DNA of 5,152 nt from Dyella_B sp035508595 (GTDB lineage Bacteria > Pseudomonadota > Gammaproteobacteria > Xanthomonadales > Rhodanobacteraceae), in NCBI GenBank assembly GCA_035508595.1, contig DATJMR010000387.1:1-5152 (forward strand). The letters run 5' to 3'. Made by a program: the position numbers and the translations under genes. A model generated the notes under the pieces. It saw only the letters and a list, made by a program, of their open reading frames with translations, had not been told where the DNA came from and searched no databases. Positions 1 to 5,152 of this stretch are shown piece after piece (within the stretch, counting starts at the first letter, position 1; every line of letters begins with the position of its first letter).

Positions 1-1807
1 TCACACCCAGGGACGTGCCGCCGTTCGCCACCACCAACATGCCCATATCGATGAAGTTGGCGACGGCTTGCACATGCTCGGCGATCGGCCAGCTTTTGCC
101 ATAGCTCAGTGTCAGATCGCTGATATCGGCCCGCGCTTCGAAACGGCCTTCATTGTGGTGAAACGGCCAGTCGGCGAGGCTGCCTCGCACGAGCACGGCG
201 GCATCGTCGATATGCCCGCTGACAAACGCCTGATCCAGCCACGCGATGGCCGGCGGCACCATCGAATCGATGGGCCAGAACAATTTCGCGGCCGAGACGT
301 CGCCGTGTGTCAGCGCAACATAGATATCCAGGAACGGACGGCCGCCCGTGTGCGGCATGGCGATGTCGCCTTCGGCGTTGCCGCCGTAACCCTCGCCTTC
401 GAAATCCATGTCGGCCACGCCGATGTGGGTGGCATCGTCATCGCGCCACGCGGCAATATCGGCCGCCAGCCGATTCATGACGAACGGTTTGCGGAAGGTG
501 TGCGGAAAATTGAGCGTTGCGGTTTGCGCGGGTAGTTCCAGCGATACCGCTTCGGCATCGCCGCGAACCTCGCCATGCAAGTGATCCACGCCCGGCAACT
601 TGCCAACGGGCGCAATGCCGAGGTTGTCGAACACCCCGTCCAGCGTTTGCAAGCCCGATGCAGCGCTCCAATGAAAGGTGGCACGTTCCACTTGCCCGTG
701 CGGCTGCCCGGAAGCGATCCATTGCGCAAGCCCCGGAGCAAGCCCCGGCTTCAGTCCGAGCCACGGCATCAGTGGCCCAAGCTGCAAGTGATTGGCAACG
801 GCGGCGATATCCGATTGCGGCGTGCCAAAGCGATTGATATCCACGCGCGCCGCGCCGCCATCGTCGTCGGCCCAACGCACGCTGTAGCCGCCTTCGTGGC
901 GACTGAGTTCGGCCAGTCCATGGAGTGCGGCGACATTGGCTTTGACGCCCGTCGGGCTGGTCACCGCGAGATTGCGCACATTGAGTTGAAACAGATCGCG
1001 CACGATTTGGTTCTGGCGCCAGTCCATCCACACCGCCAGGTCGCCGTGACCGCTGTCGATGCTGTAGCCGCCAAGACCGAAACCGGCCACGATGGCGTGC
1101 AGATCGGCATTCTGCGTGGAGAGCCAAAGCTGGCCGGCGGCACCGTCGTCGCGAAAACGACCGGCAGCCTGCAGTTCGCCCGTTGCGCCGAGCCGATGCA
1201 CGCGCGCGCCCACACGAATGTGGCTGCCTTGGTGGGTAAGGCGCAGCTGATCGGCAAGCAGTGTGTAACGCTGATTCAAAAGCTGGTCGTCGATATCAAC
1301 GCGCAGATTGTCCAGCCACAGTTCGACCGAAAGCCGTCCGAACGAAATATGCTGCCGTTCGGAACCGCCGGCGGCGCCGATGCCGTTGACGTGCCATCGG
1401 CTGTCCGCATCGCGCGTGAGATCCAATTCCAGGCCACTGGCTTGCAGGTTCAAAAGGTGTCGGGACGGCAGGAGCCAACCGCCGAAATCCAGTTTCAGAT
1501 CCACCTCGGGCACGTGCAGCGGGCTGCCGCTCGCGGTCGTCGCGCCGGCCAGTGGCGCAAGCGTGACGCCGCGCATGATGAAACGCGGGCCGGACGCTTC
1601 CCAGCGTCCCTGCAACGAAGCAAAACTCACCTGGGACTGCAGTTTATTGCCCAGCTCCCGAGCAACCCATTGCGGGTGTTTCGCCAACAGCGGCAACAGC
1701 ACTTGCGCGAGTCCGGCGGTAAGCGCAAGCGCGATAACCGCCACACCCACTGTCCAGCCAAGCGCGCGTGTCAAACGATGTACCCATGTTTGCAACCGCG
1801 CGATCAC
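1..1807 (-). CDS. yhdP: YhdP family AsmA-like envelope protein, N-terminal part
   Basis: The reading frame is open for 602 complete codons from a GTG at 1807 to the window edge, so the C-terminal half is missing (E. coli YhdP has about 1266 residues). The protein starts MIARLQTWVHRLTRALGW. One hydrophobic segment at about residues 15-41 should anchor it in the inner membrane, with the rest in the periplasm. After it come GRWEASGPRF (about 67-76) and long stretches of alternating polar and hydrophobic residues, typical of the beta-rich AsmA/TamB/YhdP superfamily. Known for the family: YhdP acts with TamB and YdbH in moving phospholipids to the outer membrane. The GTG start is chosen because an AGG lies 6 bases upstream, the first in-frame codons upstream include the rng stop, and the membrane anchor follows directly. 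I checked most of the frame codon by codon and saw no frameshift. The AsmA-like C-terminal domain cannot be assessed. Family assignment is confident; the function is inferred from the family. Confidence 0.9.
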   Translation of the reverse strand, partial: MIARLQTWVHRLTRALGWTVGVAVIALALTAGLAQVLLPLLAKHPQWVARELGNKLQSQVSFASLQGRWEASGPRFIMRGVTLAPLAGATTASGSPLHVPEVDLKLDFGGWLLPSRHLLNLQASGLELDLTRDADSRWHVNGIGAAGGSERQHISFGRLSVELWLDNLRVDIDDQLLNQRYTLLADQLRLTHQGSHIRVGARVHRLGATGELQAAGRFRDDGAAGQLWLSTQNADLHAIVAGFGLGGYSIDSGHGDLAVWMDWRQNQIVRDLFQLNVRNLAVTSPTGVKANVAALHGLAELSRHEGGYSVRWADDDGGAARVDINRFGTPQSDIAAVANHLQLGPLMPWLGLKPGLAPGLAQWIASGQPHGQVERATFHWSAASGLQTLDGVFDNLGIAPVGKLPGVDHLHGEVRGDAEAVSLELPAQTATLNFPHTFRKPFVMNRLAADIAAWRDDDATHIGVADMDFEGEGYGGNAEGDIAMPHTGGRPFLDIYVALTHGDVSAAKLFWPIDSMVPPAIAWLDQAFVSGHIDDAAVLVRGSLADWPFHHNEGRFEARADISDLTLSYGKSWPIAEHVQAVANFIDMGMLVVANGGTSLGV

Positions 1808-1813
1808 AAGGTG

Positions 1814-1818
1814 CCTGC
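1814..1818 (-). promoter_or_regulatory. Ribosome binding site of yhdP in the rng-yhdP gap
   Basis: On the minus strand the 12 bases between the rng stop (1820-1822) and the yhdP GTG (1805-1807) contain GCAGG, ending 6 bases before the GTG. There is no room for a promoter, so yhdP is most simply co-transcribed and perhaps translationally coupled with rng. An ATG overlapping the rng stop (TGATG) is in a different frame and is not the yhdP start. Confidence 0.6.
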
Positions 1819-1819
1819 A

Positions 1820-3313
1820 TCAAAGCAATACGACATCGAACTGTTCCTGCGAATAATGCTCTTCAGCTTGAAATCGTATGCTTTTTGAGATGAATTCTTC
1901 CAATTCCGCTACTGCGGTGGACTCTTCTTCGAGAATGCGCCCCACCACTTTGGGGCTGGCCATGACCAACAATTTTTGTGCGTTGAACTGCCGCACGGCC
2001 CGCGTGATTTCGCGAAATATTTCGTAGGTGACCGTTTCGGCTGTCTTGACCGTGCCACGTCCCATGCATGCGGGACACGGTTCGCAAAGCTGACGCTCAA
2101 GGCTTTCGGTGGTGCGCTTGCGCGTCATTTCCACCAGACCCAGCTGCGACATCGGGTAGACGGTGGTCTTGGCGTGGTCGCGGGCAAGTCCTTTTTCCAG
2201 CATGCGGATAACCTGGCGTTTGTGCTCTTCATCGGTCATGTCGATGAAGTCGATGATGATGATGCCACCGAGGTTGCGCAGTCGCAGTTGACGCGCAGCC
2301 GCCTGTGCGGCTTCCAAGTTCGTCCTATAAACGGTTTCCTCCAGATTGCGTGTACCCAGATAACCGCCGGTGTTGACGTCGATGGTTGTCATCGCCTCGG
2401 TCTGGTCGACGATCAGGTAACCGCCCGACTTCAACGGCACTTCCTTGCGCAGGGCACGCTGAATTTCGTCCTCCACGCCGTACAGATCGAAGATTGGCCG
2501 CTCGCCGGAATAGTGCTCGACGCGATCGTCCAGTTGCGGCATGAACTTGTGCACGAACTTGGCGACCTTCTCGAAGGTCTCGCGCGAATCCACGCGGACC
2601 TTCTCGATATCGTCGTTGAGCAGATCGCGCAGGGCGCGCAACGGCAGCGCAAGTTCTTCGTACACGCGCTCGCCGACCTTGGCCTTGGCGATGTTCTCTT
2701 GCACCACGCGCCACACTTTGCCCAGATAGGTGACGTCGAAGGCCAGCGATTCGGCCGACTGGCCTTCGGCGTTGGTGCGCACGATGTAGCCCAGGGGGTT
2801 TTCGCCGATCAACGGGGTCAGCACGTCTTTCAGGCGTTGCCGCTCGTCGTCGTCTTCGATGCGCGTGGAGATGCCCAAGGTACGGGCGTGCGGCAGCAGC
2901 ACCAGGTAACGCGAGGGAATCGATAGATGCGTGGACAGCCGGGCGCCTTTGGTGCCGATGGGGTCCTTCACCACCTGCACCACGATCTCCTGACCCTCGT
3001 GCACCAGCTCGCTGATCGACGGTATGTGGCCGTTACCATTACCGTTGCCGCTGCCAGCCGGAACCTCGGCCACCTCCGGTAGCGGCGGCCGGACGATGTC
3101 CGAGGCATGCAGGAACGCCGCGCGCTCCAGACCGATATCCACGAACACCGCCTGCATGCCGGGCATCACCCGCTGCACCCGTCCCTTGTACACGTTGCCG
3201 ACATAGCCGCGCCGGGACGTCCGCTCGACATGCAACTCCTGAAGCATGCCGTTTTCCACCACGCCGACCCGCGTCTCACGCGGGGTCATATTGATCAGGA
3301 TTTCTTCGCTCAC
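1820..3313 (-). CDS. rng: Ribonuclease G (RNase E/G family endoribonuclease)
   Basis: Encodes 497 residues, close to E. coli RNase G (489), and is collinear with it from start to end. RNase G cuts single-stranded AU-rich RNA and matures the 5' end of 16S rRNA in the cytoplasm. Visible parts: an S1-type RNA-binding region (about 36-130, with GYVGNVYKGRV and DIGLERAAFLHASDI), the conserved VKDPIGTKGARL (115-126), the 5' sensor and DNase I-like region with KSGGYLIVDQTEAMTTIDVNTG (295-316), then LRNLGGIIIIDFIDM (345-359). By alignment D312 and D355 match the metal-binding aspartates of RNase E/G. CPAC (413-416) matches the Zn-link cysteines. The C-terminus QEQFDVVLL matches the RNase G ending, and there is no long RNase E-type scaffold tail, so this is RNase G, not RNase E. 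The start is a GTG (MSEEILINMTPRETRV) with GGGGAAG just upstream; an upstream in-frame ATG at 3352 lies inside the promoter. It heads an operon with yhdP. Confidence 0.96.
   Translation of the reverse strand: MSEEILINMTPRETRVGVVENGMLQELHVERTSRRGYVGNVYKGRVQRVMPGMQAVFVDIGLERAAFLHASDIVRPPLPEVAEVPAGSGNGNGNGHIPSISELVHEGQEIVVQVVKDPIGTKGARLSTHLSIPSRYLVLLPHARTLGISTRIEDDDERQRLKDVLTPLIGENPLGYIVRTNAEGQSAESLAFDVTYLGKVWRVVQENIAKAKVGERVYEELALPLRALRDLLNDDIEKVRVDSRETFEKVAKFVHKFMPQLDDRVEHYSGERPIFDLYGVEDEIQRALRKEVPLKSGGYLIVDQTEAMTTIDVNTGGYLGTRNLEETVYRTNLEAAQAAARQLRLRNLGGIIIIDFIDMTDEEHKRQVIRMLEKGLARDHAKTTVYPMSQLGLVEMTRKRTTESLERQLCEPCPACMGRGTVKTAETVTYEIFREITRAVRQFNAQKLLVMASPKVVGRILEEESTAVAELEEFISKSIRFQAEEHYSQEQFDVVLL
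3032..3049 (-). repeat. Gly-Asn dipeptide repeat in RNase G
   Basis: Residues 89-94 of RNase G are three Gly-Asn pairs, inside a Gly-rich stretch AGSGNGNGNGH (86-96). At DNA level this is a 6-base GGN-AAY unit repeated three times with differing third positions. It falls in the part of the S1 region that is also variable in E. coli RNase G, just before ISELVHEGQ, so it is probably a flexible surface loop. Confidence 0.7.
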
Positions 3314-3316
3314 CGA

Positions 3317-3323
3317 CTTCCCC
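3317..3323 (-). promoter_or_regulatory. Ribosome binding site deciding the rng GTG start
   Basis: The minus strand reads GGGGAAG, with GGGGA ending 5 bases before the GTG at 3311-3313. The upstream in-frame ATG (3350-3352, protein start MNRYKLPIT) has no comparable purine tract. The GTG also gives an N-terminus matching that of E. coli RNase G. Confidence 0.65.
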
Positions 3324-3337
3324 AAAGTTATAGGCAA

Positions 3338-3367
3338 TTTATAGCGGTTCATCGCGAGAACTGTCGA
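3338..3367 (-). promoter_or_regulatory. Sigma70-like promoter of rng
   Basis: On the minus strand TCGACA (3367-3362, five of six matches to TTGACA) is followed after 18 bases by TATAAA (3343-3338, five of six matches to TATAAT). Transcription would begin near 3331, giving a leader of only about 18 bases that just holds the ribosome binding site. This is the best promoter match noticed in the window, but it rests on sequence resemblance only. Confidence 0.6.
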
Positions 3368-3377
3368 TGCGCAATGC

Positions 3378-3391
3378 ACAGCTCCAGCTGT
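3378..3391. promoter_or_regulatory. 14-bp palindrome in the rng/mug divergent region, possible operator
   Basis: The sequence ACAGCT-CC-AGCTGT has perfect 6-bp arms around a 2-base centre. Its centre lies about 53 bp upstream of the predicted rng transcription start and about 34 bp upstream of the chosen glycosylase ATG, so a bound regulator could influence either gene. It does not match a regulator site I can name. If the glycosylase instead began at the ATG at 3374, this stretch would be coding. Confidence 0.35.
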
Positions 3392-3418
3392 ACTGCCGCG
3401 TTCGGTAAAGTGGCGTTT

Positions 3419-3952
3419 ATGCGACGAGCGCCGGCCACATCGGGAAAAACCCATACCACGATCCTCCCCGACGTGCTGCAGCCGGGCCTGCGCCTGGTGT
3501 TCTGCGGCACGGCGGCTGGCAAGCGCTCTGCGCAAGAGGGGGCCTATTACGCCCACCCCGGCAACATGTTCTGGCGCGCCTTGTTCCAGGCCGGATTGAC
3601 CCCGCGGTTGCTAGCCCCGCAAGAATTCCCGCTGCTGCCTGTGTTCGGCATCGGGCTCACCGACCTGGCCAAGCGACATGTGGGCAACGACAACCAATTG
3701 CCCAAGGATGCGTTCGATGTGCCAGGGCTGTTGGTCAAAATCCAATCATGCCGGCCCGGTACACTCGCCTTCACCAGCAAGCACGGGGCACGCGCCGTGC
3801 TGGGCGCCGAGGTGAGCCACGGATTGCAGCATCGTGCATTAGGGTCAACGGCGGTGTTCGTGCTGCCCTCGCCGTCCGGACAAGCTCGAGGGCATTGGGA
3901 TATCGCACCGTGGGAGGCCTTGGCTGCGCATATCGCGTTGCCATCCGAGTAA
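3419..3952 (+). CDS. mug: Mug/TDG-type mismatch-specific DNA glycosylase
   Basis: Encodes 177 residues (E. coli Mug has 168). Mug-type enzymes flip out and excise uracil opposite G, ethenocytosine and related deaminated bases in base-excision repair. Alignment with E. coli Mug is clear: ILPDVLQPGLRLVFCG (15-30), YAHPGNMFWRALFQAGL (44-60; E. coli FAHPANRFWKVIYQAGF), FGIGLTDLAKR (76-86), and VLPSPSG (148-154; E. coli VLPNPSG). Oddity: motif 1 is GTAAG (30-34) where E. coli has GINPG, so the catalytic-site Asn is replaced by Ala32. My recollection is that a GTAAG-type group exists among proteobacteria, so this may be a subfamily trait and not decay; exact substrate is therefore uncertain. The start is the ATG at 3419, with AAGTGG about 6 bases upstream. 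In-frame alternatives are a GTG at 3410 and an ATG at 3374 (192 residues). It is divergent from rng and stands alone, with the RND gene 205 bases downstream. Confidence 0.88.
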   Translation: MRRAPATSGKTHTTILPDVLQPGLRLVFCGTAAGKRSAQEGAYYAHPGNMFWRALFQAGLTPRLLAPQEFPLLPVFGIGLTDLAKRHVGNDNQLPKDAFDVPGLLVKIQSCRPGTLAFTSKHGARAVLGAEVSHGLQHRALGSTAVFVLPSPSGQARGHWDIAPWEALAAHIALPSE

Positions 3953-4085
3953 GGTTTGCGGTGGATCGTGCAACCACGCCGACCATGGGCACCACCGTAT
4001 CGACAACGCACACGACGCAAGATCGCAATTAGGTGCGAAAAAACGCATTGCCTCCGGCATATGGTTGCCGTCACGAAAATTGTCT

Positions 4086-4142
4086 AGGCTGGTATCTTCC
4101 CGTGAACCTGTAGTCAGCCTCCGCCATCGATCGCCAGGCTGA
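4086..4142 (+). promoter_or_regulatory. Leader of the RND gene with alternative inverted repeats
   Basis: Between the glycosylase stop and the RND ATG (3953-4157) there is no supported gene. It holds AGGCTG at 4086-4091, its complement within TCAGCCT at 4114-4120, and AGGCTGA at 4136-4142. The second and third form a perfect 7-bp inverted repeat with a 15-base spacer, ending one base before the presumed GGA ribosome binding site (4144-4146). The first could pair with the second instead (6 bp plus two G-U pairs, 22-base loop with these, 23 without). This could be a protein operator or a leader RNA switching between two hairpins; neither is proven. I saw no convincing -35/-10 pair and no T-tailed terminator for the glycosylase gene. 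Confidence 0.35.
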
Positions 4143-4157
4143 TGGAAAACACCCGTT

Positions 4158-5152
4158 ATGTGGATCGTCAAAATCGCGCTTGAGCGGCCGCTGACTTTTA
4201 TCGTTTTGGCGCTGCTGCTTTTGATTCTCGGTCCACTGGCGATTTTGCGCACACCGGCCGATATCTTTCCGAACATCGATATTCCGGTGGTATCCGTAGT
4301 GTGGGGTTACACCGGCCTGCCCGCCGAGGACATGAACAACCGCATCGTCAGCGGTTACGAGCGCGCGATCACCACCACGGTGAACGACGTCGAACACACC
4401 GAAACGCAATCGCTCAACGGCGTCGGCGTGGTGAAGATTTATTTCCAGCCGAACGTCAAGATCGATATGGCCGTGGCGCAAGTCACCGCGATTTCGCAGA
4501 CAGTATTGCGCTCGATGCCGCAGGGCACGAACCCACCGCTGATCCTGGTGTACAACGCATCGACCGTGCCGGTGCTGCAATTTGCGCTGTCGTCCAAAGA
4601 GCTATCGGAAACCACGATCTTCGACGACGCCAATCAGATCGTGCGCACCTTCGTCACCTCCGTGCGCGGGGCTGCGACGCCCTACCCTTATGGCGGCAAG
4701 CAGCGACAGGTGGAGGTGGATCTCAACCCGCAGGCCCTACTGGCGCACGGTCTGTCTCCCAGCGACGTGGTCGCCGCGATCGGTGCGCAGAACCTGATAC
4801 TGCCGGCCGGCACGGAAAAGATCGGGGACACCGAATACAGCGTAAAGTTGAACGGCAGCCCGCAGCAGATCGACGAGCTCAACAACGCGCCGATCCGCAC
4901 CGCCAACGGCATTACCACGTACATTCGCGATGTGGCGCACGTCCATGACGGCTCGCCACCGCAGACCAACGTGGTACGCGTGAACGGTCAGCGCGCGGTG
5001 TTGATGTCGATCCTGAAGATCGGCGACGCGTCCACGCTCGATATCGTGGACACGCTGCAGGAGAGTTTGCCGAAGATTCGCGCGGCCATTCCGAAAAGTC
5101 TTGAGATCAATTCGCTTTCGGATCAGTCGTTGTTCGTGCGCGCGGCCATCTC
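4158..5152 (+). CDS. RND-family efflux transporter permease subunit (AcrB-like), N-terminal part
   Basis: The frame is open for 331 complete codons and runs off the window; AcrB-type pumps have about 1030-1070 residues, so about one third is seen. Such proteins form inner-membrane trimers that export substrates by proton antiport, working with a periplasmic adaptor and an outer-membrane channel. Visible: the short N-terminal arm MWIVKIALERPLT, first membrane helix (about 12-30), then the periplasmic porter region opened by RTPADIFPNIDIPVVSV (31-47), YTGLPAEDM (51-59), MPQGTNPPL (120-128) and PYPYGGKQRQVEVDL (175-189). SDQSLFVRAAI (321-331) matches the AcrB segment leading into the second helix. 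It resembles the hydrophobe/amphiphile (HAE1) branch more than metal pumps, but the substrate cannot be told. The proton-relay helix TM4 lies outside. The ATG is the first start after an in-frame TGA (4140-4142); GGA 11 bases upstream is a weak ribosome site. No adaptor gene precedes it. Confidence 0.93.
   Translation, partial: MWIVKIALERPLTFIVLALLLLILGPLAILRTPADIFPNIDIPVVSVVWGYTGLPAEDMNNRIVSGYERAITTTVNDVEHTETQSLNGVGVVKIYFQPNVKIDMAVAQVTAISQTVLRSMPQGTNPPLILVYNASTVPVLQFALSSKELSETTIFDDANQIVRTFVTSVRGAATPYPYGGKQRQVEVDLNPQALLAHGLSPSDVVAAIGAQNLILPAGTEKIGDTEYSVKLNGSPQQIDELNNAPIRTANGITTYIRDVAHVHDGSPPQTNVVRVNGQRAVLMSILKIGDASTLDIVDTLQESLPKIRAAIPKSLEINSLSDQSLFVRAAI

Noticed and set aside
438..1127. Minus-strand open frame of 229 codons, Arg/Ser/Gly-rich
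   Set aside because: It overlaps the yhdP frame on the same strand in another phase and has the biased composition of a shadow frame.
1808..1821. ATG overlapping the rng stop codon (TGATG) as a possible yhdP start
   Set aside because: It reads in a different frame from the YhdP protein; the GTG at 1807 with AGG upstream is in the right frame.
575..1888. Long plus-strand open frame of 437 codons opposite yhdP and the end of rng
   Set aside because: It is antisense to a well-supported YhdP frame, has no recognisable domain, and such open frames are common opposite high-GC genes.
2249..2264. GAT trinucleotide run resembling a microsatellite
   Set aside because: On the coding strand it is ATC codons for the conserved isoleucines of GGIIIIDFIDM in RNase G, so protein conservation explains it.
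1976..2926. Plus-strand open frame of 316 codons opposite rng
   Set aside because: The minus strand encodes conserved RNase G motifs throughout; the antisense product reads as a mirror of them with no family features.
3959..3997. CGGTGG/CCACCG inverted repeat after the glycosylase gene as a terminator
   Set aside because: The arms are 6 bp with a 27-base loop and no T run follows, so it does not look like a rho-independent terminator.
4048..4098. TTGCCT or TTGCCG as -35 boxes for the RND gene
   Set aside because: No acceptable -10 hexamer lies 16-18 bases downstream of either; the nearest, TATCTT, is 22 bases after TTGCCG.
4301..4948. Plus-strand open frame of 215 codons, Arg-rich
   Set aside because: It is an out-of-phase shadow of the RND permease frame, which carries the recognisable motifs.

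Overview
The window looks like ordinary chromosomal DNA from a high-GC gammaproteobacterium. The rng-yhdP gene pair, the protein sequences and the codon use suggest the Xanthomonadales group (Rhodanobacteraceae such as Dyella or Rhodanobacter, or Xanthomonadaceae). That placement is an inference from protein resemblance; no rRNA or other taxonomic marker is present.

Layout: two genes read leftwards and two read rightwards from a divergent intergenic region at about 3314-3418. Leftward are rng (ribonuclease G, complete, 1820-3313) and, 12 bases after it, yhdP (large AsmA-like envelope protein, N-terminal 602 residues, running off the window start). Their tight spacing and a ribosome binding site in the gap indicate one transcript. 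Rightward are a Mug/TDG-type mismatch-specific DNA glycosylase (3419-3952) and, after a 205-base leader, the first third of an RND-family efflux transporter inner-membrane subunit (4158 to the window end).

Regulation visible in the sequence: a good sigma70-like promoter for rng (3338-3367) that also fixes its GTG start, a 14-bp palindrome in the divergent region (3378-3391), and a set of three complementary hexamers in the leader of the RND gene that could form alternative hairpins (4086-4142). I found no convincing rho-independent terminator, RNA gene, CRISPR array, insertion sequence or attachment site.

Functionally the genes do not form one system. RNase G processes RNA, YhdP is tied to lipid supply to the outer membrane, the glycosylase repairs DNA bases, and the RND pump exports small molecules. 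I see no undescribed multi-gene system. The points most worth a second look are the glycosylase's non-canonical active-site motif (GTAAG instead of GINPG) and the hairpin-rich leader of the RND gene.
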